Positions 1 through 7,809 of a DNA stretch of 64,000 bases are shown piece after piece. The stretch lies in the NCBI GenBank assembly GCA_022648165.1, contig JALCLX010000001.1:62001-126000 (forward strand). The letters are read 5' to 3'. The DNA is from Ancrocorticia sp. (GTDB lineage Bacteria; Actinomycetota; Actinomycetes; Actinomycetales; Actinomycetaceae). The notes below the pieces were generated by a model that saw only the letters and a list, made by a program, of their open reading frames with translations, searched no databases and had not been told where the DNA came from. The translations under genes and the position numbers were made by a program. Within the stretch, counting starts at the first letter, position 1. Each line of letters begins with the position of its first letter.

Positions 1-1898
1 GAAAGGCACAGGTCCAAGGATTCTAAGACTTCTGGCGCATCCCAATCCTTCACTAAGTCGCCTTGCGTCAGTTCCTGGAGAACGCGAGCGCGCCCGCGGG
101 TCACATCCTTCTCATCTTTCGTAGCGGCATACGACGGGCACATAAAGAACCCTGCGCCAAAGCGATCGGCCCTACAGTTCCCAACTCCGGTGCACCGGTG
201 CACTGCGCGGGTGAAGTCTCCGCCGTCGTCTACGAAGTGGAAACCCCAATCGTACGTGAGCTTCCGGGCAGTGGGGCGCCTCAGGGATTCGTCCACTGCC
301 TCTGGGAGCACCAGAACGCCCGGGTTGAGAAGGTTCGTGGGATCGAATAGTGCTTTGACGCGTGCGAAAAGAGCGACGACGTCGCCGGAATACATCACCG
401 GCAACAACTCCGAACGCGCGCGCCCATCTCCGTGTTCTCCGGAAAGCGACCCACCGTGGGAAGCGACCAACTGCGCGGCCTGCTCCATGAAGTCGCGGAA
501 CACAAGCTTGCCGGAAGCCTCATCGATGGGAAAGTCAATACGCAAGTGCACACAACCATCGCCAAAATGGCCATACATGAGGCCATCTAGTGAGTGCTTG
601 TTCATGAGTTCGCGAAGATCACGCAGGTAATCACCTAAAGTCTCCGGGGGAACTGCAGAATCCTCCCATCCAGGCCACGCCGGATTCCCGGCCGGGCTGT
701 GGCCTGCCAGGCCCACGCCATCTGCCCGGATTCGCCACAGCGCCGTTGCATCCGGCCCCGCACCACACAAACGATACGAATCAGTTGCAGCGAAATCTGT
801 AAGCTGTTCGGCCCGGCGCCACACGTCGTCGGCCGATTCATCGCCTCGCGCTCCAAGTTCGATGAAAAGCCACCCATTGCCACCGGGCATTTCCGGAACA
901 CTGCCTTTCGCGCGGCGCACCACATCAACGAGCTGCGCATCTATACCCTCAATGGCAATCGGCTCGAAGTGCAGGAGGCGGGGCACATCGTCCGCGGCCA
1001 CCGCCATATCCGGGTATCCCAGCACAATCAACACCGGACTGCCCGCAATCGGAACCAACTTCAGTGTGGCTTCCGTAACCACTACAAGCGTTCCTTCGCT
1101 CCCAACCAGGAACTTTGCAAAGTCAGCGCCATTTTCCGGCAGAAGATGCTCCAGCGAATAGCCGGAAACTTGGCGCTTGAAGCGCCCCATCTCCGTGCGG
1201 ATAACTTTCAGGTTGTCAGCGATAAGTTCCGGCAGACCCGCAATAATCTCGGGCCCCGCCGCTGTGTCGAACTGCGAGCCGTCCGCCAGAAAGCCTTTCA
1301 GTTCGATCACATTGTCCGCAGTTCGCCCGTAGGCCACCGCACGTGGGCCGCACGCATTGTTGCCGATCATTCCGCCAAAGGTAGCTCGGTTTTGGGTGGA
1401 CGGATCCGGCCCGAAACGCAAACCGTAGTGCGCCGCCACCTTCTGAAGCTCCGACATCACGAGGCCCGGCTGGACCCGGGCAGAGCGGGCCTCAGGGTCG
1501 ATACTCAATATGCGGTTCATGTGACGCGAAAAATCCATCACGATCCCGCGGCCAATCGCGTTTCCAGCCACCGAAGTGCCCGCGCCCCGCGAGGTGACTG
1601 GCACGTCCATGTCGCGCGCGATTCGCAGTGTAGCGGCGACGTCGTCGTCATCCATGGGGAAGACCACAACGCGCGGCGGAATCCGATAATTCGAAGCGTC
1701 CGAGGCGTATTCGGCGCGACGGCGCGGCGACCCATCCACCTCGCCGCGCAACTCAGCGGCAAGGCGAGTGGCCAGTGGATCAGACGCGTGCGTGATCTCC
1801 AATGGGACCCCCTTCATGCAGGCGGCATGCTCATCGTCTGTGTCGCATGCCGTTCTATTGTGCCCAGAATTCCCGCGATCCGGCACCGCCATTTGCAT
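1..1898 (-). CDS. FAD-linked 2-hydroxyacid dehydrogenase with Fe-S domain (GlcD/GlcF fusion), 3' part outside window
   Basis: Flavoprotein that probably oxidises D-lactate, glycolate or D-2-hydroxyglutarate and passes electrons to Fe-S centres. Seen on the minus strand: the FAD-binding part has TSRGAGTSVAGNAIG followed by GMIGNNACGPRAVAYGRT, then LVGSEGTLVV. The FAD-oxidase C-terminal part has GHFGDGCVHLRID and SGEHGDGRARSELLP. The last codons before the edge open an Fe-S domain (RCTGVGNCR, FFMCPSYAATKDEKDVTRGR). About 632 codons are visible; full-length relatives are about 950 residues, so roughly a third is missing. The start is uncertain: ATG at 1898 lies 26 bp after the stop of the upstream alpha-glucosidase gene, but GTG at 1907 and TTG at 1802 (preceded by AAGGGGG) are in frame. 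The close spacing suggests co-transcription with the GH13 gene. The substrate cannot be read from the sequence. Confidence 0.88.
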   Translation of the reverse strand, partial: MQMAVPDRGNSGHNRTACDTDDEHAACMKGVPLEITHASDPLATRLAAELRGEVDGSPRRRAEYASDASNYRIPPRVVVFPMDDDDVAATLRIARDMDVPVTSRGAGTSVAGNAIGRGIVMDFSRHMNRILSIDPEARSARVQPGLVMSELQKVAAHYGLRFGPDPSTQNRATFGGMIGNNACGPRAVAYGRTADNVIELKGFLADGSQFDTAAGPEIIAGLPELIADNLKVIRTEMGRFKRQVSGYSLEHLLPENGADFAKFLVGSEGTLVVVTEATLKLVPIAGSPVLIVLGYPDMAVAADDVPRLLHFEPIAIEGIDAQLVDVVRRAKGSVPEMPGGNGWLFIELGARGDESADDVWRRAEQLTDFAATDSYRLCGAGPDATALWRIRADGVGLAGHSPAGNPAWPGWEDSAVPPETLGDYLRDLRELMNKHSLDGLMYGHFGDGCVHLRIDFPIDEASGKLVFRDFMEQAAQLVASHGGSLSGEHGDGRARSELLPVMYSGDVVALFARVKALFDPTNLLNPGVLVLPEAVDESLRRPTARKLTYDWGFHFVDDGGDFTRAVHRCTGVGNCRADRFGAGFFMCPSYAATKDEKDVTRGRARVLQELTQGDLVKDWDAPEVLESLDLCL

Positions 1899-1923
1899 GA
1901 TGGGCACCCCAGCATCTGAGGTG

Positions 1924-3687
1924 TTAGTCCACTGTTATTGCCCCGGGCGTCGCGTACACCCGCGCCTCCCATGGCGCCAGCCGCACTGGAGGATCAGCAC
2001 TAGCATCTACTGGCCGATTCGCCAGAACCACACTGCCTGCGTTCAGCGGTTCGCCGGCAGGCCACGCGGGCCGCACAGTTTCAGAACACAGATTTGTCAC
2101 GGCCATTATCTGCTCACCGCCATAACTGCGCCGATACGCAAATATTGCAGGATCGCCCGCATCTATTCTTTCAAAAGTGCCGATAGCCACTGCGGTACTG
2201 TGGTGGCGCAGACTAATGAGTGCGCGGTAGTACTCAAACACCGAGCCTTGCCTGCCAACTTGCTGGGCTGCGTTGATCGAATCCTTATTGGGGTTCACTG
2301 CCAGCCACGGCGTTCCCGATGTGAAACCGGCCTCTGGCCCCGCGTCCCATTGCACAGGAGTACGCGCGTTATCGCGGCTCATCGCACGAAGGCCAGCCAG
2401 AATTTCCTTCGCCTTCTGTTCACGCTGCTCAGATGGCACCATGCTCAGTTGTTCATTCCAGTAGTTAACTGCCTCCACATCCTGGAACTCCTCGATCGAA
2501 GCCCACGGGAAGTTCGTCATCCCCAACTCTTCACCCTGATAAACGTAAGGCGTGCCGCGCAACAGATGCAGGGCAGTAGCCAAGGCCGTGGCGGAGGCGT
2601 ACCAGTGTTCGGAATCGTCACCGAATCGAGAGACTGATCGCGGTTGATCATGATTGCACAGGTAGAGGCTATTCCATCCGCGTTCGGCCAAACCGTTCTG
2701 CCATGCCGTGAGATTCTCGGCAAGGGCGCCACGCGGAGCGGGAAACACATGGTATTTATCGAAATCGTGATCAAGGCTCATATGTTCGAACTGGAACACC
2801 ATGTTCAATTCTTCGCGCGCAGGATCGGTGATCAACCGCGCCTGATCGATCGTCGCCCCAGGCGTCTCCCCCACGGTGATGAAACCGTGGCGCCCTTCGA
2901 ACACCTCCCGATGCATTTCCTGGAGGAATTCATGCAGGCGTGGCCCGAAAGCAATATATGGGAAGCCCGCCCCGTACATGCTTCCTTCGAAATGCGGGCC
3001 ATCCGGCAATCCCGGAACCTTCGAAATGAAGTTGATGACGTCCATTCGGAAGCCATCAACACCGCGATCGAGCCACCAGCGCATCATTGCGTAAACTGCC
3101 TGGCGAACCTCAGGGTTTTCCCAATTAAGATCAGGTTGTTTCCGATGGAAGATATGCAGATAGTACTCCCCGGTTTCCTCGTCCAACTCCCATGCAGGAC
3201 CCGAGAAAAAGGATCCCCAATTATTCGGTTCAGCCCCCGGTTGGCCAGCCTGGAAACCTTCGCGTGGTTTGCGCCAGATATACCAACCACGCTTGGGATT
3301 GTTTCGCGAGGACCGCGATTCCTTAAACCACGCATGCTCGTCGGAGGTGTGATTGACAACTAGGTCCATCACCACACGAATACCGCGCGAATGGGCCTGC
3401 TGCACCACCTCATCGAAATCGGCGAGCGTTCCAAACACCGGGTCGATGTCCTGATAATCCGCGATATCGTAACCGTTGTCTGCCTGCGGCGAGGTGTAGA
3501 TCGGCGATAACCACACCGCGTCTACACCCAGTGCCGCGAGGTAATCGAGTTTGTTGATAATTCCCCGCAGATCGCCGATGCCATCGCCATTGGAGTCGGC
3601 GAAACTGCGCGGATAGATCTGATACACAACAGCTTGCTTCCACCAATCGTCTGATGTGGCAAGCGTCACCGGCGTGGATTGAGACAT
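1924..3687 (-). CDS. GH13 alpha-glucosidase (oligo-1,6-glucosidase/maltase type)
   Basis: Cytosolic GH13 enzyme that releases glucose from short alpha-glucosides. No signal peptide is seen. The conserved regions are present: DLVVNHTS (about 108-115), GFRMDV with nucleophile Asp216, VGE with acid/base Glu274, and NHDQPR with Asp347. N-terminal WWKQAVVYQIYPRSF and DSNGDGIGDLRGI are typical of the oligo-1,6-glucosidase/alpha-glucosidase subfamily. Length is 587 residues, normal for the family. The open frame extends to 3738, but the ATG at 3687 is preceded by GGGAAGA at a good distance and begins the family-like sequence, so that start is chosen. The FAD dehydrogenase gene follows 26 bp downstream. 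Regulation is unknown; the intergenic region upstream carries MarR-type palindromes 140-200 bp away. Substrate linkage (alpha-1,4 or alpha-1,6) is not resolved. Confidence 0.93.
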   Translation of the reverse strand: MSQSTPVTLATSDDWWKQAVVYQIYPRSFADSNGDGIGDLRGIINKLDYLAALGVDAVWLSPIYTSPQADNGYDIADYQDIDPVFGTLADFDEVVQQAHSRGIRVVMDLVVNHTSDEHAWFKESRSSRNNPKRGWYIWRKPREGFQAGQPGAEPNNWGSFFSGPAWELDEETGEYYLHIFHRKQPDLNWENPEVRQAVYAMMRWWLDRGVDGFRMDVINFISKVPGLPDGPHFEGSMYGAGFPYIAFGPRLHEFLQEMHREVFEGRHGFITVGETPGATIDQARLITDPAREELNMVFQFEHMSLDHDFDKYHVFPAPRGALAENLTAWQNGLAERGWNSLYLCNHDQPRSVSRFGDDSEHWYASATALATALHLLRGTPYVYQGEELGMTNFPWASIEEFQDVEAVNYWNEQLSMVPSEQREQKAKEILAGLRAMSRDNARTPVQWDAGPEAGFTSGTPWLAVNPNKDSINAAQQVGRQGSVFEYYRALISLRHHSTAVAIGTFERIDAGDPAIFAYRRSYGGEQIMAVTNLCSETVRPAWPAGEPLNAGSVVLANRPVDASADPPVRLAPWEARVYATPGAITVD

Positions 3688-3826
3688 AGAAATCTTCCCA
3701 GTTGTGCGATCACGCTGATACTGAGGCATCGTTACCACAGCTCACCGCAACAATATAAAAACCAATAGTGCCTGCACTCAAAGATAGCGCTTATCTCGCG
3801 GCAGGGAAACAACCGAAAACCCATTG

Positions 3827-3840
3827 GTCAAGTACTTGAC
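3827..3840. promoter_or_regulatory. MarR-type operator candidate 1
   Basis: Perfect 14-bp palindrome GTCAAGTACTTGAC. An identical copy lies 45 bp downstream at 3872. Its right half forms a TTGACT that could be a -35 element for the MarR gene, but no good -10 is seen at 16-18 bp. The pair upstream of a MarR gene is the classic layout for autoregulation; binding is inferred. Confidence 0.7.
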
Positions 3841-3871
3841 TTTTGCATACGGGTAGACCACACTCTAATTA

Positions 3872-3885
3872 GTCAAGTACTTGAC
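3872..3885. promoter_or_regulatory. MarR-type operator candidate 2
   Basis: Second perfect copy of GTCAAGTACTTGAC, centred 45 bp from the first (about 4.3 helical turns). It lies 120 bp upstream of the MarR start codon. The rest of the 3688-4004 gap shows no gene; the region between the two palindromes probably holds the MarR promoter. Confidence 0.7.
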
Positions 3886-4004
3886 CGTGTGGTCTGCAGC
3901 CACGTCGTTCGATTCGTATTGAACGCGCACCATCACGTGCCATGTCGCAGGACAAGCGCACGCACTATCCCAATAACGCACACTTTACAGAAAGAAGAAC
4001 ACTC

Positions 4005-4733
4005 ATGACTGAGGAAACTTTTGACAGCCAGGACAACGCCCCTGGCGAAACGCACGGCACCATATCCAGCCGCGAATCTGCCGCACGCCAACTATCGCAA
4101 CTCGTTGAGATGGGCCGCTACCTTCATCGCCTGCATCGCCGAGGCACCGCGCCATGGGGAGATCCGCGGCACGGCCAAGGAAGAGTGCTCGCAATTTTGA
4201 AGCTCAAACCAGAGATAAGCCAACGCGAACTCTCCTACTTGCTCGACATGTCCAAGCAAGGATTGGCCGAACTGCTGGCCAAGCTAGAAAACCGCGGCCT
4301 CATCACACGGGAGCCGTCTCCCACCGATCGGCGGGTCATGATGGTACGTCTCACAGCGGATGGCCGTGACGCAAGCAACGAACTGGGGCGGCGCGACGCC
4401 GTCGCCGTGAGCGTACTCGCGGACTTCACTGACGACGAGGCCGCGCAGCTATCGATCTACCTCGATCGCATCATCGGTCACTTATCTGAGCAAATCGAGG
4501 AACTCGAGCCCGAAGACCGCCGCATGCGCCGCGAAGAGTTACGGCACATGCCGGAGGAGCTCCGCGACTTCGGTGAAGACTTCACACGATTTGGCCCAGG
4601 CCCACGGCCCGGTCACGGCCCAGGGCGCGGACATTGCCATGGAGACGGCGAACCCTGCGAAGGTCCCCACACACACGGCGGGCCAGGTATGCGTGGCCGT
4701 GGCAGAGGATGTGGACGCGGGCCCAGGTGGTGA
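4005..4733 (+). CDS. MarR-family regulator with His/Cys/Gly-rich C-terminal tail
   Basis: Winged-helix transcription regulator of 242 residues. The MarR core spans about 25-165, with recognition helix in ISQRELSYLLDMSKQGLAEL (71-90) and wing TREPSPTDRR (101-110). After a charged helix (165-190) comes an unusual tail, 197-242, rich in Gly, Arg and Pro, with His204, His210, Cys211, His212, Cys218, His222, His224 and Cys236. Such clusters often bind metal; here that is inference. The start is the ATG at 4005 after GAAAGAAG; an in-frame ATG at 3942 has no ribosome site. Two identical palindromes upstream suggest autoregulation. It converges on the feo operon with only 5 bp between stop codons, which hints at an iron or metal role without proving it. 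A drug- or phenolic-responsive MarR is the alternative. Confidence 0.88.
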   Translation: MTEETFDSQDNAPGETHGTISSRESAARQLSQLVEMGRYLHRLHRRGTAPWGDPRHGQGRVLAILKLKPEISQRELSYLLDMSKQGLAELLAKLENRGLITREPSPTDRRVMMVRLTADGRDASNELGRRDAVAVSVLADFTDDEAAQLSIYLDRIIGHLSEQIEELEPEDRRMRREELRHMPEELRDFGEDFTRFGPGPRPGHGPGRGHCHGDGEPCEGPHTHGGPGMRGRGRGCGRGPRW

Positions 4734-4738
4734 AAACC

Positions 4739-5014
4739 TCAGATCGTAAGCGGGCAGCCAGCGCAATGCACCCGCGCTTGATCGCTCAAGTTTGCATACG
4801 CTGTGCTGCACGCCCCTAGCCCTGAAGAACAGAGCGATTGGGCGCCGGCCAACAACCCTAAGCGTTCGTAGTGATCCATCATGGTCTTCACAAAGATCTC
4901 CGAGGTCCGGCACTGCACGGCAACGGCATGTACTGTGCCGCCCGCGCGCAAAGCCTCAAGCACGCGCTGCGCGAGCGGTACCGTGGCCGGTCTCTCCTGT
5001 TCGATCACACTCAT
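4739..5014 (-). CDS. FeoC-like small winged-helix protein with four-Cys tail
   Basis: A 91-residue protein encoded last in the feo operon; its ATG overlaps the feoB stop by 4 bp (ATGA), so translation is probably coupled. Residues 10-55 look like a short winged helix (LAQRVLEALRAGGTVHAVAV and ILVKTMMDHYERLGLL-type helices). The C-terminal part carries Cys62, Cys69, Cys84 and Cys87, a spacing like that of FeoC proteins, which bind an Fe-S cluster or iron and act on FeoB stability or activity. Cys35 is an additional cysteine. Assignment rests on size, position and the Cys pattern; overall similarity to characterised FeoC is weak by eye, so it is called FeoC-like. The stop lies 5 bp from the convergent MarR gene, leaving no room for a separate terminator. 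Confidence 0.72.
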   Translation of the reverse strand: MSVIEQERPATVPLAQRVLEALRAGGTVHAVAVQCRTSEIFVKTMMDHYERLGLLAGAQSLCSSGLGACSTAYANLSDQARVHCAGCPLTI

Positions 5015-7287
5015 AAGAACAGCTTCCCGATCTGGAAGATTCCCGTTGCGATGACCCAGGCGACGGACAGCTGAACCGCAACGGCCATCGCAGTGCGCCG
5101 CCCGCCGATGATTTTCGCCTGCTCAGCTACCGTAGCCATACACGGAGTGTAGGCGAGCACGAACACCATGAATGCGAAAGCTGCCAGGCCCTCGTAACCC
5201 GCTCCGGCGCTCTTTTCCAAGCTAGAGGTTACGAGTTGCGGCAGTTTGCCCAAGTTATCCCCGCCATCTTCCGCATCGCCCGCGGCTGCCGGATCCAAAT
5301 TGAACGATGTCACGATGGAAGAAACTACTGTCTCCTTGGCCACGAAGCCCGTCATCAAGGCGCCCGTCATGTGCCATTCACCAAATCCGGTCGGTTCGAA
5401 AATGGGTACGAGCGCTTCCGCAGTGGCCCCGTAGAGCGAATCCTCCATCGGCAGATCCGGATCAGCAAAGGATTTCCCTGCACCGCCTGCCCCCACCGGG
5501 ATGGCACCCAGCAGCCACACAATCATCGTCATAATCACGATAATCTTGCCCGCACCAGTCACGAATGTCCACGCCCTGGTCCACGTCATCTTCAGCATGA
5601 CACCAAGCCGTGGCATCTGGTAGGCGGGCAACACCAGCATCAGTGGTGCCTGTGCCTCATCTTTCGTAATAAAGAACTTGAGAACCCATGCACCAAGCGT
5701 GATAAGCAGGAGCGAAATGAGGTACATCGCCCACACCACGGTGCCGGCATGCCCGGCAAAGAAGATCTTCGCGATCATCAAATAGATGGTCAAACGGGCC
5801 GCACACGAGGTGTAGGGAGTGATCAGAACGGTGACAAGCCGCTGCCGAGCGGACGGTATGGTCCGCGCGGCCGCCAACGACGGCAGATTGCAGCCGAAGC
5901 CCATGATGAGTGGTAGGATCACGCGCCCATCGAGCCCGATCTTGCGCATCAACCGGTCGCCTAAGAACGCTACTCGCGCCATATATCCGGAATCCTCCAA
6001 TATAGAGAACGCCGCATAAATCACGAACATAAGCGGGAAGAAGCTCGCCACAACTCCAAGGCCTGTAGCTAGGCCACCCACTAACAGGGATTCCAGCCAC
6101 CCGCCGGAAAGACCTACCACACCCAACAACCAACTGATGCCATTTGCCAGCGACACGGCGCCGTCGTCGGTGGAGGAGAAAATGGCGTCGAACCAATCTT
6201 GAATCGGGCCAATCCACGAACCGGCTAATTGGAATAACACCCATAGCAGCGCAAAGAAGATCACGGTGCCCGCCACTGGGTTCAGGAGTACCTTGTCAAT
6301 TTTGTCGGAGCGCGAAAGGTACTTCGGTTCTGCGTGCTGCGTCTGAATCGCCTGCTCCACGCCGTCGACCCAGGTGAACAGTAGCGCCGCACGGTCCATT
6401 TCGGTTTCGTCCGCAGTGATTGACCCACCGCGGCTCTCGAGCTTCGGTTCGGGGGCGGCATGCGCACACGCGTCGTCGCTACCACACCGCGGGCATGGTA
6501 CGACGACGTCGCCCGTGGAGTCAGCACCACCGTAGGGCGCATTGGCGTCCGGGTCGCATACACAGGCCGTTTCAGACGTCTGGGCCAACAAATTGCGAGA
6601 ATCAATCTGAACGCTGCGCCGTGAAAGTGCCTCTGCGGCAGCTTTCTGCGAATAGCCAGGCGCGCCCGGATCCGGCTCGATACCGCGGATCCGCGGCCGA
6701 GATGCCAAGGCTCCAGCAACCATGTCATTGAGAACGCTGTAGTCCCGGCTTGACCGCGGATCGAAAGCCATCACAGGTATACCTAGCGCCCTCGCCAAAG
6801 CCGAAATATTCACTGGCTGCTTGTTATCTGCGGCAACGTCATTCATGGTGATTACTGCAGCCACAGGCTGGCCCGTCTGGCCAAGCTGCGCTAGCAAGTA
6901 CAGCGATCGAGTCATGGAGCCGCCGTCGAGCACTGCGAGGATCAGATCGATTCCTAATCCTGCGGCCTCATCCGTCATCGAACCGGGCACTGCCGAAACC
7001 GTGTCAGTGACAACCTGCTCATCCGGGCTGTTGGCAATCAACGAATACGTTCCCGGCAAATCGAGCACGCGCGCATTGAGCGCCTTCCAACGGCCAGACA
7101 TCACCTGTACTGTTGTTCCCGGTGCGTTGACCACGCGCTGGCGTGCTCCAGTAACGTGATTGAAGATCGTGGATTTACCGACGTTTGGGTTGCCCACCAG
7201 CACCACGGTGAGCTGGGACTTTTCTTCATCGACTGTGAGGAGCGCACCGTCGGGCGCCGATGTTGGGCCACAGTTAGGGCAGCTCAT
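5011..7287 (-). CDS. feoB: Ferrous iron transporter FeoB
   Basis: Membrane GTPase/permease for Fe2+ uptake, 758 residues. The N-terminal G domain has G1 GNPNVGKST (32-40), the G2 region NAPGTTVQ and G3 DLPG (76-79). The G4 site reads ITMND (146-150), where the family has NMxD, so the usual Asn is Thr147. A linker of about 90 residues between the G domain and the membrane part holds Cys242, Cys244, Cys265, Cys268 and Cys274, and the N-terminus has a CPNCG motif (3-7). The permease part includes the Gate repeats (FPLMFVIYAAFSILEDSGYM; GFGCNLPSLAAARTI; FVAKETVVSS). The start overlaps feoA by 4 bp and the stop overlaps the FeoC-like gene by 4 bp. The operon is behind a DtxR-type box, consistent with iron repression. 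Confidence 0.96.
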   Translation of the reverse strand: MSCPNCGPTSAPDGALLTVDEEKSQLTVVLVGNPNVGKSTIFNHVTGARQRVVNAPGTTVQVMSGRWKALNARVLDLPGTYSLIANSPDEQVVTDTVSAVPGSMTDEAAGLGIDLILAVLDGGSMTRSLYLLAQLGQTGQPVAAVITMNDVAADNKQPVNISALARALGIPVMAFDPRSSRDYSVLNDMVAGALASRPRIRGIEPDPGAPGYSQKAAAEALSRRSVQIDSRNLLAQTSETACVCDPDANAPYGGADSTGDVVVPCPRCGSDDACAHAAPEPKLESRGGSITADETEMDRAALLFTWVDGVEQAIQTQHAEPKYLSRSDKIDKVLLNPVAGTVIFFALLWVLFQLAGSWIGPIQDWFDAIFSSTDDGAVSLANGISWLLGVVGLSGGWLESLLVGGLATGLGVVASFFPLMFVIYAAFSILEDSGYMARVAFLGDRLMRKIGLDGRVILPLIMGFGCNLPSLAAARTIPSARQRLVTVLITPYTSCAARLTIYLMIAKIFFAGHAGTVVWAMYLISLLLITLGAWVLKFFITKDEAQAPLMLVLPAYQMPRLGVMLKMTWTRAWTFVTGAGKIIVIMTMIVWLLGAIPVGAGGAGKSFADPDLPMEDSLYGATAEALVPIFEPTGFGEWHMTGALMTGFVAKETVVSSIVTSFNLDPAAAGDAEDGGDNLGKLPQLVTSSLEKSAGAGYEGLAAFAFMVFVLAYTPCMATVAEQAKIIGGRRTAMAVAVQLSVAWVIATGIFQIGKLFL

Positions 7288-7508
7288 GCTACGACCTCCG
7301 CTTCGATTGCCTTTGCAGACCGGTGGTCAACAGCAACTCGTGAACCCGCCACATTGAGTATCAGACCTCCGAATCCCGCGTGCTGCGTGATAACGGCTTC
7401 GTTACCAGGACGCAGGCCAAGCTCCTGAATTCTCAGCATGTTCTTTGCAGGCAAATCGATCTTCGTGAGCCGAAGGAGTGTCTGCTGTGGACATTCGTTG
7501 AGCAACAT
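7284..7508 (-). CDS. feoA: FeoA-like SH3-domain protein
   Basis: Small cytosolic partner of FeoB, 74 residues, first gene of the feo operon. The sequence shows the FeoA/DtxR-C SH3-like fold pattern: LPAKNMLRIQELGLRPGNEA, then VITQHAGFGGLILNVAGSRVAV with the final AKAIEAEVV. The frame is open to 7535, but ATG at 7508 follows GAGGAACC and is the better start. It overlaps feoB by ATGA. FeoA binds FeoB and supports uptake in characterised systems. An iron-box and a TATATAA -10 candidate lie about 60-90 bp upstream. Confidence 0.92.
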   Translation of the reverse strand: MLLNECPQQTLLRLTKIDLPAKNMLRIQELGLRPGNEAVITQHAGFGGLILNVAGSRVAVDHRSAKAIEAEVVA

Positions 7509-7577
7509 GGTTCCTCGATTGTAGATAAACGCCAACTCCGGGATTCGCAGCCCGGCGCCGCAAAACCCTTATATAAG

Positions 7578-7596
7578 TCAGGTTAGCCTTATCTGA
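7578..7596 (-). promoter_or_regulatory. DtxR/IdeR-type iron box upstream of feoABC
   Basis: On the minus strand this 19-bp site reads TCAGATAAGGCTAACCTGA, matching 15 of 19 positions of the DtxR/IdeR consensus TTAGGTTAGGCTAACCTAA. It lies immediately upstream of a TATATAA -10 candidate (rc of 7570-7576), so a bound Fe2+-loaded repressor would block RNA polymerase. The regulator gene is not in the window. The rest of 7509-7809 holds the feo promoter region and the ppdK terminator, with no gene. Confidence 0.8.
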
Positions 7597-7701
7597 CGCA
7601 TTAACGTTAGCGCGAAGTTGCGTAAATGGAGTAATTCAAGTATGTACAGCGTGATCTGCATTTCACTCGTGTTACGCACGGGACATTCGTCCCAAACGTA
7701 G

Positions 7702-7739
7702 GGGGCGGAGCCCGGGTGCTATGACCCAAACTCCGCCCC
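7702..7739 (-). terminator. Hairpin downstream of ppdK
   Basis: GGGGCGGAG pairs with CTCCGCCCC (9-bp stem, 20-nt loop) 70 bp after the ppdK stop. There is no clear T-run, so termination strength is uncertain; it may also insulate the divergent-facing feo promoter. Confidence 0.5.
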
Positions 7740-7809
7740 ACGTGAGGACCTCGTGCCACCCGGAATGCCGCTGGAATAACGGCTACTCCGAAGGCTCACT
7801 CCTCAAACT

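Noticed and set aside
699-1919. 406-codon plus-strand open frame
   Set aside because: It lies antisense to the FAD/Fe-S dehydrogenase, whose motifs are clear; the plus-strand translation is Arg/His-rich and resembles no family.
3942-4004. Upstream in-frame start for the MarR gene
   Set aside because: No ribosome site before 3942, while ATG 4005 has GAAAGAAG and begins a normal N-terminus.
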